The notes beneath the pieces are model-generated. The model was given only the letters and a program-made list of their open reading frames with translations, did not search any database and was not told the DNA's origin. From Gammaproteobacteria bacterium (lineage in GTDB: Bacteria; Pseudomonadota; Gammaproteobacteria; HK1), in contig JAJFJU010000012.1 in the NCBI GenBank assembly GCA_021773645.1, positions 587,629 through 651,628 on the forward strand: 64,000 bases of DNA. The letters run 5' to 3'. This document shows positions 8,020 through 16,890 of this stretch, in pieces (the first letter of the stretch is position 1; the number at the start of each line of letters is the position of its first letter). A program made the position numbers and the translations under genes.

Positions 8020-9237
8020 ATGGAAACCCATGAGTTCTTTCTGTACCTGCTGGTCATTCTCCTGACCGCGCGGGTATTCGCGGAGCTGGCAACGCGTTTG
8101 CAGGCACCCTCAGTGATTGGCGAGCTGTTCGCAGGCATCGTCCTGGGGCCAAGTCTGCTGGGCTGGATTCAGCCGGTCGAGGCCATCAAGTTGATGGCAG
8201 AGATCGGTATTATCCTGCTGTTGTTCAAGGTTGGCCTGGAGACCGATATCAAGCGTCTGGCGAGCGCTGGCGCCAAGTCTTTGGTGGTTGCCATGACCGG
8301 CTTCTTTCTGCCGCTGGTATTTGGTTTCGCGCTTGGCTACTGGATGTTTGGCTTGTCGCTGCTGGTGTCACTGTTCATCGGCGGCACGCTGACTGCCACC
8401 AGCATCGGCATCACAGTGCGCGTGTTATCTGATCTCAAACGCCAGCAGGCACTTGAGGGGCAGATTGTGTTGGGGGCGGCAGTATTGGATGACGTGTTGG
8501 GCGTGTTGCTGCTGGCGCTGCTCTATGAGTTTTCTATCGGTGGGGGGGTGAGTCTTATCAACGCCGGCAAGGTGGTGATGTTTATCGGTGCATTTTTTGT
8601 CCTCGCACCCGTAGCCGCCAAGTTGATTTCATTAATCATCAAGCACTTCGATGCAGTTAGCGAGATTCCCGGGCTGCTCCCCACCACCATCGTGTCGCTG
8701 GTACTATTTTTCGCTTGGCTAGCCCATGTCCTGGGCGCGCCGGAGTTGCTGGGTGGCTTTGCCGCAGGACTCGCGCTCTCGAGACGCTTCTTTCTGCCTT
8801 TGGGTATCGCTTTGCACGCCGATGAGCATTTTGCGCACCGCATCGAGGCTCAGATGGAGCCTATAGTCCATTTGTTCACGCCGATATTTTTTGTATTTGT
8901 GGGGCTTTCCCTCAGCCTGCACGAGATCGACTGGAGTTCATCCTTTATCTGGGTCTTCTCGCTGTCGATGTTGCTGGTGGCAACCATTGGCAAGCTGGTA
9001 GGGGCATTTTTTATCAAGGAAGCCTGGCCAGTGCGGTGGGCTATCGGTATGGCCATGATTCCCCGTGGCGAAGTCGGCCTCATCTTCGCCGAGTTAGGGC
9101 GGGTAAGCGGCATATTCAGCAATGAGGTCTATGCGGGCATGGTCATAGTCATCGCGCTTACCACACTGTTGCCACCCCTTGTTATGAAGTGGTTCTATAA
9201 ACATTACGGGGATCGTCTTCCGGTTGTGGTTGGATGA
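8020..9237 (+). CDS. Cation:proton antiporter, Kef/CPA2 family
   Basis: 405 residues, about 12 hydrophobic segments. ELATRLQAPSVIGELFAGIVLGPSLLGWI, GIILLLFKVGLETDIKRL, LTATSIGITVRVLSDL and GAAVLDDVLGVLLLAL are hallmarks of the Na+/H+ exchanger domain of CPA2 (KefB/C-like) transporters; the DD pair in VLDDVLG is the expected ion-binding region. No TrkA-N regulatory domain follows, so it is a transport-only protein. ATG 8020 is chosen because the protein starts directly before helix 1; an upstream in-frame start at 7957 would add a basic non-hydrophobic tail. The 168-base gap to the preceding cluster shows no recognisable signal. Confidence 0.88.
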   Translation: METHEFFLYLLVILLTARVFAELATRLQAPSVIGELFAGIVLGPSLLGWIQPVEAIKLMAEIGIILLLFKVGLETDIKRLASAGAKSLVVAMTGFFLPLVFGFALGYWMFGLSLLVSLFIGGTLTATSIGITVRVLSDLKRQQALEGQIVLGAAVLDDVLGVLLLALLYEFSIGGGVSLINAGKVVMFIGAFFVLAPVAAKLISLIIKHFDAVSEIPGLLPTTIVSLVLFFAWLAHVLGAPELLGGFAAGLALSRRFFLPLGIALHADEHFAHRIEAQMEPIVHLFTPIFFVFVGLSLSLHEIDWSSSFIWVFSLSMLLVATIGKLVGAFFIKEAWPVRWAIGMAMIPRGEVGLIFAELGRVSGIFSNEVYAGMVIVIALTTLLPPLVMKWFYKHYGDRLPVVVG

Positions 9238-9613
9238 GGATAATCGACCGGGTGGTTTTATTGCCGCTGAGTGGTCCAGCTGAATGAGATAAATGTCAGG
9301 AAATTTTACACTGGGGTGTTGTTGTAATCGTGGCAGTAACTAATTGAAATTAAAGATTAAATCCTCTTTCTTATGGGGCAGGGTGAAGTAAAGTGTGACA
9401 TGGTCGGCAGCCTGGGCCTTCATGGCTGTTGGTTTTTTTTACACTTTTCCACACTGCTCCAATATCAACATCCAAGATTGTTTATAACGTGTTGAATGTA
9501 AAGCGTAAATAAATGTTGGCACTGAAATTGCTTGTTACTGAGCAGCAGACTCTTTTAGGTAAGCGAGAAGCGCAGTGTATCTAGCTCTCTCAGGTGTCAT
9601 AACGGGTTTAATT
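9238..9613. other. 376-base intergenic leader of the PEP-CTERM gene
   Basis: AT-rich relative to its surroundings. It carries a sigma-54-type promoter at 9516-9533. Upstream of that are two direct copies of TTTTACACT (9304-9312 and 9437-9445) and a related inverted copy around 9391-9400 (AAGTGTGACA). These are candidate binding sites for an enhancer-binding activator, but no site for a named regulator can be assigned. Confidence 0.45.
9516..9533 (+). promoter_or_regulatory. Sigma-54 (RpoN) -24/-12 promoter of PEP-CTERM gene
   Basis: TTGGCACTGAAATTGCTT matches the RpoN consensus TGGCAC-N5-TTGC, with the invariant GG (9518-9519) and GC (9530-9531) separated by exactly 10 bases. Transcription would start near 9543, some 70 bases before the ATG at 9614. 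XrtA-type exosortase systems encode the sigma-54 activator PrsR, and their PEP-CTERM genes often have such promoters, so the context fits. Confidence 0.8.
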
Positions 9614-10696
9614 ATGAAAAAAACCAAATTTAACAAAAGCTTAGCAGTTGTCGGATTCGTCCTTGCGGGTTTCTCGATGCCTTCATCGGCCTTCATTGCT
9701 GACGGCAAGTTTGACGCTTCGGAAGGCTATTCCCTCGCCTTTGATGTCAGTTTCTTGGTGGAGGGTGGTGGTGGCGCAACCGTTGATGGTGGGCGACTCT
9801 ACTTTGGTACCGACGACGGCTCCGGCGACCACTTTATGTACTTCGCCATGCCCAAGGACTTTGTTGATAATACTTATGGTGATAATGCGGTCGGATGGGG
9901 AAGCCATGGACACACGTTCAAGGATCTGCTGAATAGCGATTCCCTGGGTGGAGATGGCACTAATGCCGCGATGAGCTTTGATACAGCGGGGGGGAACACC
10001 CTCGACATTGTTATCGACTATCTCGCCAAGGGTCAGTCTGATCCCATCGTCTACAAGTCCGCCGGAGCGGGCGATGCTGGTTTTTCCCAGGACGATGGTG
10101 AGGTGATATCTGGAGATGCTACGGTGATCAAGGAGATTGCCACCTCGATGGAATATAACATTGCGCAATTTGTCTCTCAGGCAGATATAGATGCCACAGC
10201 CGACAATCACGCGAACCCTGGTGTGGGGTTGCTCAAGGATTCCCCCGTGGTTGCCAGCATAGATGATGCGGGTAATTATGTGGTGGATATTGCAGCAAGC
10301 CCGGGCTTGGCCAATTGGATCTTTGAGGTTGGTTACGAGATTCAGTTTGAAGCTGGAACCTTTGGTGATGGCTGGACCAGTGCAACCGAGGCGCTCAGTT
10401 TTGTGTCGCTGGGAGACTCTCATGTCTCGCCGTCCAAGGTAGGGTTTGGCGGGAATATCATAGGCGACTGCGTTGGTGATTCGGATACTAGCTCGGATAC
10501 TGGTTGGGACTCTGGCTATGATTCTGATTCCAGCGCGGATTCAGGTGCGGACTCCAGTACGAGTTCAGGCACGGACTCCGGTGGTGCGTGTGACTCGGGA
10601 GGAACGGGAGTGCCGGAGCCGGGCACCCTGCTGCTACTGGGCTCTGGTCTCATGGGAATGGTGTGGAGCCGTCGGCGCCGGTGGTTGGTGGCCTAG
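9614..10696 (+). CDS. PEP-CTERM sorting domain surface protein
   Basis: 360 residues. It has an N-terminal signal peptide (KKTKFNKSLAVVGFVLAGFSMPSSAFI) and ends with the canonical PEP-CTERM tail: PEPGT, a hydrophobic helix (LLLLGSGLMGMVW) and a basic cluster SRRRR. Such proteins are exported by Sec and processed by an exosortase (EpsH/XrtA family) at the outer surface. Just before the tail, residues about 294-332 are a low-complexity Asp/Ser/Thr/Gly-rich linker, a possible O-glycosylation region. The rest is an acidic, probably beta-rich domain that I do not recognise. Start ATG 9614 is chosen because the signal peptide begins there; an in-frame GTG at 9575 lies upstream. No exosortase gene is in the window. 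Confidence 0.92.
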   Translation: MKKTKFNKSLAVVGFVLAGFSMPSSAFIADGKFDASEGYSLAFDVSFLVEGGGGATVDGGRLYFGTDDGSGDHFMYFAMPKDFVDNTYGDNAVGWGSHGHTFKDLLNSDSLGGDGTNAAMSFDTAGGNTLDIVIDYLAKGQSDPIVYKSAGAGDAGFSQDDGEVISGDATVIKEIATSMEYNIAQFVSQADIDATADNHANPGVGLLKDSPVVASIDDAGNYVVDIAASPGLANWIFEVGYEIQFEAGTFGDGWTSATEALSFVSLGDSHVSPSKVGFGGNIIGDCVGDSDTSSDTGWDSGYDSDSSADSGADSSTSSGTDSGGACDSGGTGVPEPGTLLLLGSGLMGMVWSRRRRWLVA

Positions 10697-10740
10697 GTCG
10701 ATATCTATGTAAGAAAAGCTCTTCCAATTAGAGTTTGAAA

Positions 10741-10777
10741 AAAGCCCGCAACCTAAAAGTTGCGGGCTTTTTTTTTG
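10741..10777 (+). terminator. Rho-independent terminator
   Basis: AAAGCCCGCAAC and GTTGCGGGCTTT form a perfect stem around the loop CTAAAA and are followed by a run of T. It ends the PEP-CTERM gene. The A-run on the 5' side makes it potentially bidirectional, but the nearest - strand gene ends at 10934. Confidence 0.93.
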
Positions 10778-10933
10778 CTTCTCGAGGAAGACAATAGTGC
10801 CAACGCTTGTTGGTGCTTTTCCTGTCTCTGGCGACGGTGAGTGATCGTTATTTCAGGTCAAGTTTATGGTTGTAGTCGCACGGGCATCAACGCCGTTATT
10901 TAACGATACCCGGCTCCATGCAGGAGGTGTTTG

Positions 10934-13900
10934 CTACAGCTTCTGCCAGGTCGTAAACCAGTGCAGGCTTTCATGCCACGTTTCGGATGTGGGTAGTCCC
11001 GAGGTGGCGGGATAGAAGAGTACAAACAGGCCTATTACCGTTGCTCCATACCCGGCCAGGAGGATTCGGTTTTTCCAGGCGCGAGGATCCAGCCGGGAGA
11101 GCAGGTAGCCGAGGCCCAGGATAAGGATCGGGATGTGCGGATAGTAGGCGTACAGGAAGGTGGGGCGTTCTACCAGGATCCACGGTAGAAAAGGCAGGAA
11201 ATAGGCGCTGGAGAGTAGCAGGCTAATACGGCTTCCACCCTTCAGTGCCTGCCATCCGAGTCCCAGCATTAGCAGCGCTCCAGGCCACCAGATTGCAGGA
11301 TTGCCCAGTACGCTAATCGTCGAACGTATTCCCTGCGGGGAGTTGCCGCCAATAAATATCTCTGCCAGGGGTTTTGCCAGCGTGGGCCACAGATAAAAGG
11401 GGATACTGAGTGAGTGAGTCGATAGCGCCTTGTGATCACCGTGGTAGCCGAGGATAAAGTTTTGTTGATGCCAGAATGCCTTTAGTCCCGGTATGGAGAA
11501 CAGGGCGGGTTGTTCGGGGAGCGTGGATAAAAATTCCCAGTGACTGAGGTAATAAATCAGTGCGGGCAACAGGATAAAGCCAAGTGTCCATGCGCCGGCG
11601 TGGGGCAGGGTCTCGCTGTAAAGTTGTCGCTTAAAAGGTTGCCACCTTGATGCAGAATTTCTGCTGAGCTGGGCTAGATGCCAGAGCTGCTGTCCTGCTA
11701 CCAGGATGAAGATGGCAAAACCGGTGAACAAGGCGCTCCATTTTATTGAGGCGGCGAGCCCGAAGCAGCAGGCAGCGAGGACAAACCAGCCTATACTGCG
11801 CCGGCGGAAATAGCCTTGATCCAGGCTGAACCAGCGGTAGAGGGCTAGCAGCATGGCGGTCAGAAAAAACACCATAAAGGTATCGATATTCGCCATACGC
11901 CCAATGCTGAAAGGCATGCATTCAAAGACGAGAAGGAAAGCTGCGGAGTAAGCACCCAATCGTCGACCAGTGAATTCCCGGCCTGCAAAAAAGAGCAATA
12001 AAGGCATCAGAGCTGTGACCAGCGTAGTGCTGAAACGCCAGCCAAAAGGGCTCATGTCAAAGAGCCGGATTCCCAGGCCGATGAGGCTTTTTCCAAGCGG
12101 TGGGTGGGTTTTTTCGTAGGGTGTGACGCCGTTGACGAGGTTGTACGCGGAACGGGCGTAGTACACCTCGTCCCAGTAACTGTTGTCGCGGTAATCATCG
12201 ATTTCCCCGATGCTTTGTTGTTCATCAAAGAAGGGGTGCTGACGGACCGGCCCGGAAAATATGGTGTCCCCCTGAATGACTACGATCTCGTCCGGAAGCA
12301 ATCGCTGGCCGTCCACGCCCTGCAATTCCAGTTCATTGAGTACCGCTCCGTGGCCACTGATGTGAAGTTGCAAACGGCTAAGCTGGACGGCCTCAAAGTG
12401 GCGGGTATGATTCTTGAAACTGGCCCGGTATTTTCTTTTAGTGGGATATCTTAGCTTGCCCTGATTGGCTGGCCACAGTGGTTGCCAGCGTCCATCCTGC
12501 CAATGTTTGAAGCCCAGCACCGGGCCCGTTTCCCCGCTGTAGAAGGCAATTCCTGTCAGTTTCTGGGGGCGGTCAAAACGCAATTCAAGGGTTGCGGATT
12601 CAGCCAGGACTTTGAGGCCATTTGTGGGGTATTTGAGCGCTCCAAGATTGCTAAACAGCACTCCTAAGGCGAATAAGAAAAGTGCAAGGAGGGCGGCATA
12701 ATCAAGGCGGTTTAGGGAGAAAGCCCGGGTTGCCGCCGCGCGTGTTGGCAATGTGCATAGGGTATTTAACGAATGCCAAGTGGTCTTTGTACGGGCTAAC
12801 GCGTAGTGAGTCAGGCCGCGCAGTCCGGTGTTATGTCGGTGCCACTCAATGCTAATTTCAAACAGTAATAGCAACCCAAGTCCGATGTTGGCGGCACGAC
12901 TAATTGGACTCGCCAGCAGGGTTTCCATGCGCAGATGCTCGACCGCGTGGTATTCCAGCCCGAGCTTAAAAAATACCAATAGCGTCAGAGCCAAATAAAC
13001 CCACAGATGATGGATGCCACGCAGCAACAAGGGGGTCATGAATATGAGGACAGGCAGCCATTCGCGTTGATGGCTTTGAGGTAGCAACAGGGCGCTGGCG
13101 AAGCCGAGGAGGAAGAAGTTTGGTAGCAGTTCAGGTTGAGCGGGTGCGGTGGACCGTACCCACATAATCAGCAGGGCGAGCAGCCCCAGTGCTGAGCCTA
13201 CACGCCAGTCGGAATGCTCGGCTGTGGCTACCAGGCCCTGCCACAGATCGGCGGGGGCATAGCCCGGTGCAATGGTGAGCAGGATAAACACCACACTAGC
13301 AGCAAGGGCACCACCGCCGCGTTGCCGTGCATTGCCAAAGCGCCAGCCATAGGCGACAAAGTACAACGATAAAATGATCCACGAAGGGCTGAGAGAGAAA
13401 GAGGCAGCCCACAGCGCCCATGCGCTGATTTGCTGTCCGCGGGTATGCAAGATGGCGACTGAGACCCACAAGACGGTGGTGATGGCACTGCCGAGACCAG
13501 AGTAGGCCGAGGCCATGATGAGTGCTGGATTGAGGATCAGCAGTAGGCCGATGATCCAGACACTTCGCCCACGCATACGTTCACGCAAGTATTCCAGCAG
13601 CAGGGCGGCACTCAGTAGATCCAGGACGATGAAGGGGAGCTTGAGTACCACCGTGGAAGCCGCACTGTGTTGCCATTGCAGGGCCTGTAGCAAAGCACCT
13701 GAAGATTTTAGGACGAAGGCGTAGAGCAATGGATAGTGGGCCGCCAGTTCAAGTGGGTTGGTGGGGGTACGGCCAAGGGCGAAGTCCCTCAGGGTTGTGA
13801 TTTCGCTTTCCAGTCCGGTATAGGGGCTGGCAATCAGGCGGATAGCGAAGCCCGCAAGAATGAGCAGCCAAAACCCTGGATATTTCCACAAGGAACGCAG

Positions 13901-14596
13901 AGCCGGGCTGTTTTCGCTCGCACTTTCAAGTCGTCCGCCGCGCCGCAGGAAAACCAGGAAGGCCAACAGGTAGCTAATCAGGCCAAAGAAAATGTAGATG
14001 CGCAGGGGCATAGATGATTTTTTTCCCTTCGCTTGTTGGAGCTGGATGCTTTGATATGACCCGTTCCAGCTATCCAGTTCCTCGATCCGTGCTTCATCGA
14101 ACCAGGCGGTGCCCGTAGCCGTGGCATCCCAATAGCCCAATCGCAGGGCAAAAGGGAGTTTGCCGGTCTCTTTGCTTAAAAATACCTGTTCTACCCGGGT
14201 CCACGGCGTGTCGCCCGTCAGCGTTTTGGCACTGCGGTTATAGCTGCCATATATCGAGAGGTTGGCGCCCACCGTACCTTTAACCTGATGAGTCTTTATC
14301 CAGGCGGAGAAGCGATAATAACGCCCGGCATAGACGGGTACGGTGACTTGTCGGCGGAGATCGTTGGGTCTGGAGGCGTGCAGGCGGAAGCTGCTTGCCG
14401 AATCATGTGAAAGCCGTTTATCCACCTTGAATTGGCCGTGTTTTTTCCACATGCGCGATTCCGCGGGACCGTACAGTTCGTATAGATTTTCAGCACGCAG
14501 TGGCGGGGCGGCACCAGACGCGCTGCTATAGAACAGGGCGCCAAACAGGGTCCAGAAAAGGATTTTCAGGGATTGCAGCCGATGGGTGAATTTCAA
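10934..14596 (-). CDS. Large PMT-like (GT39/GT-C) membrane glycosyltransferase
   Basis: About 1220 residues. Order: signal peptide (KFTHRLQSLKILFWTLFGALFYSS), a roughly 170-residue extracytoplasmic beta domain resembling a carbohydrate-binding module, a first multi-helix membrane region, a second soluble beta domain (about residues 640-760), then a C-terminal PMT-family region with WDEVYYARSAYNLVNGVTPY, THPPLGKSLIGLGI and SPFGWRFSTTL. The DE pair in the first periplasmic loop is the expected catalytic element of protein O-mannosyltransferases, which use polyprenyl-phosphate sugars. The unit is much larger than usual PMTs (about 500-700). The frame can be extended to ATG 14653, but that overlaps chbG by 61 bases; TTG 14596 gives a TTGA 4-base overlap and a clean signal peptide. 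Acceptor is unknown. Confidence 0.82.
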   Translation of the reverse strand: MKFTHRLQSLKILFWTLFGALFYSSASGAAPPLRAENLYELYGPAESRMWKKHGQFKVDKRLSHDSASSFRLHASRPNDLRRQVTVPVYAGRYYRFSAWIKTHQVKGTVGANLSIYGSYNRSAKTLTGDTPWTRVEQVFLSKETGKLPFALRLGYWDATATGTAWFDEARIEELDSWNGSYQSIQLQQAKGKKSSMPLRIYIFFGLISYLLAFLVFLRRGGRLESASENSPALRSLWKYPGFWLLILAGFAIRLIASPYTGLESEITTLRDFALGRTPTNPLELAAHYPLLYAFVLKSSGALLQALQWQHSAASTVVLKLPFIVLDLLSAALLLEYLRERMRGRSVWIIGLLLILNPALIMASAYSGLGSAITTVLWVSVAILHTRGQQISAWALWAASFSLSPSWIILSLYFVAYGWRFGNARQRGGGALAASVVFILLTIAPGYAPADLWQGLVATAEHSDWRVGSALGLLALLIMWVRSTAPAQPELLPNFFLLGFASALLLPQSHQREWLPVLIFMTPLLLRGIHHLWVYLALTLLVFFKLGLEYHAVEHLRMETLLASPISRAANIGLGLLLLFEISIEWHRHNTGLRGLTHYALARTKTTWHSLNTLCTLPTRAAATRAFSLNRLDYAALLALFLFALGVLFSNLGALKYPTNGLKVLAESATLELRFDRPQKLTGIAFYSGETGPVLGFKHWQDGRWQPLWPANQGKLRYPTKRKYRASFKNHTRHFEAVQLSRLQLHISGHGAVLNELELQGVDGQRLLPDEIVVIQGDTIFSGPVRQHPFFDEQQSIGEIDDYRDNSYWDEVYYARSAYNLVNGVTPYEKTHPPLGKSLIGLGIRLFDMSPFGWRFSTTLVTALMPLLLFFAGREFTGRRLGAYSAAFLLVFECMPFSIGRMANIDTFMVFFLTAMLLALYRWFSLDQGYFRRRSIGWFVLAACCFGLAASIKWSALFTGFAIFILVAGQQLWHLAQLSRNSASRWQPFKRQLYSETLPHAGAWTLGFILLPALIYYLSHWEFLSTLPEQPALFSIPGLKAFWHQQNFILGYHGDHKALSTHSLSIPFYLWPTLAKPLAEIFIGGNSPQGIRSTISVLGNPAIWWPGALLMLGLGWQALKGGSRISLLLSSAYFLPFLPWILVERPTFLYAYYPHIPILILGLGYLLSRLDPRAWKNRILLAGYGATVIGLFVLFYPATSGLPTSETWHESLHWFTTWQKL

Positions 14597-15450
14597 AGCT
14601 TGATTCCAGCTTGAGCCAGATCTCGATAATTGATGAGTTCGATATTTAGACACTTCACGGTATCCAGGATGGCAGGATCGGTAAGTGCCTTAAGCTCCGC
14701 TTCGTGCTGATAGCCCCAATGGGCCTGCGGTGAGTTGGGATCCGGGTGTCCGGGGTGGCACATGAGCTCGCTACTGCCGTGGACAGGTAGATCCGACAAC
14801 AGGGCATGAAGTCTCTCGCTATTCAATTTGCCTCCGAGATAGAAGCCGATGAAATGATTCACATGCGTGAACTTGGGTTCTTGGCCTAGGTGCCAGAGGG
14901 TGTTCAGCACGAGCAATTGAGCCAGTCGGGCTGGATGGCGCAGCATGTAGGGGCGGGGACGCTCGCAGGGAAAGCGTATGGCGGGAATGCCAAAGTGCTG
15001 GGCCAGTTCTCCGGTGATGCGCCGTAGTGCCGGAAGGGCATGTAAGTGCTGATGGCTATCAAGATGGCTGGGGGTGATGTTGGCGTCGAGGACGCGGGTA
15101 ATTTGTGCCCCCCATTCCTCACGTACCTGGTCGAGTTGGATGGCCCCTCGAAAATAGGTCTTGATGAAATCACTGGCATGCCGGTGAAAGTGGCCTTGGA
15201 CATCCACCAGGCTGGGTATTTGTCCTGCTGGGAGGATTGGCCGTGCCTCGCCTACCAGAGTGAGGTGAACGCCCATATCGAGATTGGCCACGGAATGTTG
15301 AAGTTGCAGTGCGTGCTGGAAGGCGGCACCACCAGCCATTATCGAGGTGGCGGTGAGGATGCCGTGGCGATGTGCCTGCAAGATGCCTTCGTTGATAGCC
15401 TCAGAGAGGCCAAGATCGTCGCCATGGACGATGAGAACGGGGTGCGGCAC
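14593..15450 (-). CDS. ChbG/HpnK-family (YdjC-like) carbohydrate deacetylase
   Basis: 285 residues, GTG start. The N-terminal HGDDLGLSEAINEGI has the metal-binding Asp pair, and SHLDSHQHLHALP has the metal His residues; MGVHLTLVGEARP is also conserved. Family members remove N-acetyl groups from chito-oligosaccharides (ChbG) or act in hopanoid ribosyl/glucosamine maturation (HpnK). Here it lies between a polyprenyl-phosphate sugar transferase and a PMT-like enzyme, so deacetylation of a lipid-linked amino sugar is a reasonable inference. It is preceded by the GT2 gene (6-base gap) and overlaps the following gene. Confidence 0.88.
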   Translation of the reverse strand: MPHPVLIVHGDDLGLSEAINEGILQAHRHGILTATSIMAGGAAFQHALQLQHSVANLDMGVHLTLVGEARPILPAGQIPSLVDVQGHFHRHASDFIKTYFRGAIQLDQVREEWGAQITRVLDANITPSHLDSHQHLHALPALRRITGELAQHFGIPAIRFPCERPRPYMLRHPARLAQLLVLNTLWHLGQEPKFTHVNHFIGFYLGGKLNSERLHALLSDLPVHGSSELMCHPGHPDPNSPQAHWGYQHEAELKALTDPAILDTVKCLNIELINYRDLAQAGIKL

Positions 15451-15456
15451 AGCTAT

Positions 15457-16467
15457 CTAGTCGTCCAAGTGATCCGTGGAAGATGTTGATGGCGAAGTGG
15501 TATTGCTCAATCCGAGGTCTTCACTGACCAGGAAACGCGGCCGGCCGCGTACTTCGATGAGGATCCGCCCGATATATTCCCCCAGCACGCCGAGCAGCAT
15601 AAACAGCACCCCGAACAGGAAGGAGATAATGGCAATGGAAGAGGCCCAGCCAGGGACCGCCTGGCCAATGATGAGTTTGCTGTAGATGGCATAGAGGATG
15701 CTCAAAAAGGATAGCCCACTGGTAACAAAGCCGATCAAGACACCAACGCGCAGTGGGACCAGGGAGAAGGAGCTGAGCCCATGCCAGGCAAATTGGAGCA
15801 TCTTGCGCGGGGTGTACTTGGTGACTCCACGCCAGCGACGCTCGGACTGAAAGCTGATCTTACTACTTTTGTAGCCCACCCATTGGACGATCCCGCGCAA
15901 AAACAATCCTTCTTCACGCATTTTCAGTATATCTCCGACCACCTGCCGATCCAGCAGGCGAAAATCGGCCATGCCCGGCTCCAGCGGTACACCACTCAGA
16001 TATGAAAATAGTCGATAAAAGAGTCGGGAGGTGTAGCGTTTGAAGGGGCTGAAATCATCGGGATCCAGGCGCGCGGTGTTCACCACCTTATGCCCTGATT
16101 GCCACTGTTCGAACAGCTTTGGCAATAGTGCTGGTGGATGCTGCAGATCGGCATCCATGGAGATGACGGCATCCCCGGTAGCGCGTTGCAAGCCGGCGAA
16201 AAGGGCGTATTGATGGCCAAAATTACGTGATAGCCGGATTCCCTTGATGCGGGAATCGGTCTGGTTCAGGGCTTCTATTTTCCCCCAGGTCTCATCACTG
16301 CTGCCATCGTCGATATAGATGATTTCCCAGCGTGCCGGCAATTCCTCCAGTACAAACTCCAGCTTTTGCTGCAGCGGTTCCAGGTTCTCGGCCTCGTTAT
16401 AGGCTGGGATAATGACCGAGATTGAAGGGGTGGGCGCTTGGGCTTTAGGCAAGGTGCATGACTCCAT
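15457..16467 (-). CDS. GT2 polyprenyl-phosphate sugar transferase (DPM1/GtrB/ArnC-like)
   Basis: 336 residues. It has a GT-A domain beginning SISVIIPAYNEAENLEPL, nucleotide-binding IIYIDDGSSDETW, DxD in ISMDADLQHPP, and ends with two membrane helices (VGVLIGFVTSGLSFLSILYAIYS and SSIAIISFLFGVLFMLLGVLGEYIGRI), the architecture of GtrB, ArnC and dolichyl-phosphate mannose synthase-like proteins. It moves a sugar from a nucleotide donor to undecaprenyl phosphate on the cytoplasmic face. Three bases separate it from the gtrA-like gene and 6 bases from chbG, so an operon is evident. Sugar identity cannot be told. Confidence 0.92.
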   Translation of the reverse strand: MESCTLPKAQAPTPSISVIIPAYNEAENLEPLQQKLEFVLEELPARWEIIYIDDGSSDETWGKIEALNQTDSRIKGIRLSRNFGHQYALFAGLQRATGDAVISMDADLQHPPALLPKLFEQWQSGHKVVNTARLDPDDFSPFKRYTSRLFYRLFSYLSGVPLEPGMADFRLLDRQVVGDILKMREEGLFLRGIVQWVGYKSSKISFQSERRWRGVTKYTPRKMLQFAWHGLSSFSLVPLRVGVLIGFVTSGLSFLSILYAIYSKLIIGQAVPGWASSIAIISFLFGVLFMLLGVLGEYIGRILIEVRGRPRFLVSEDLGLSNTTSPSTSSTDHLDD

Positions 16468-16470
16468 CTG

Positions 16471-16863
16471 CTATCGTGCGGTTCCGGTCGCTTGTTCCCG
16501 GAATGACCAGAGGTGGTTTCCCGCGAAATTCCACAGCAATACTATACCGGTGGCTCCTAGCTGGGCCCACAGATAATGCACCTCCAGATAGTGCATTGCC
16601 GCTGCCAGTACCGCTCCATTAAGGGTAAGCCCGGCTAGGGCCACGAGGATAAATTTACTGTAAGTCGCCCGGTGTTGCTGGGTACTTTGAAAGGTGTAGC
16701 GGTAGTTGAGGGCATAGTTGAAGCCTGAGGAAACGGCAAAGCCGATGGACGATGCCAACACTTCGGCTAGCGCGAAGCCCTCGACCAAAACCAGCAAAAT
16801 GGCATAGTGCAGGACGGTGGCAAAACTACCTACTAGGGCGAAGCGTAGAAACTTTCCAACCAT
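16471..16863 (-). CDS. GtrA-family membrane protein (lipid-linked sugar flippase)
   Basis: 130 residues with four membrane helices; FLRFALVGSFATVLHYAILLVLV, SSGFNYALNYRYTF and LLWNFAGNHLWSFR are typical of GtrA-like proteins. They are thought to translocate undecaprenyl-phosphate sugars made by GtrB-type enzymes. The gene sits directly before such a GT2 gene and 27 bases after prsT. The pair would deliver lipid-linked sugar to the periplasmic side for the PMT-like enzyme downstream. Confidence 0.9.
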   Translation of the reverse strand: MVGKFLRFALVGSFATVLHYAILLVLVEGFALAEVLASSIGFAVSSGFNYALNYRYTFQSTQQHRATYSKFILVALAGLTLNGAVLAAAMHYLEVHYLWAQLGATGIVLLWNFAGNHLWSFREQATGTAR

Positions 16864-16890
16864 GTTAGGCTTCTCGTTATGACTGGTGGA

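Noticed and set aside
9683..10423. 246-codon - strand frame opposite the PEP-CTERM gene
   Set aside because: The + strand has signal peptide, PEP-CTERM tail, promoter and terminator; the antisense frame has none of these.
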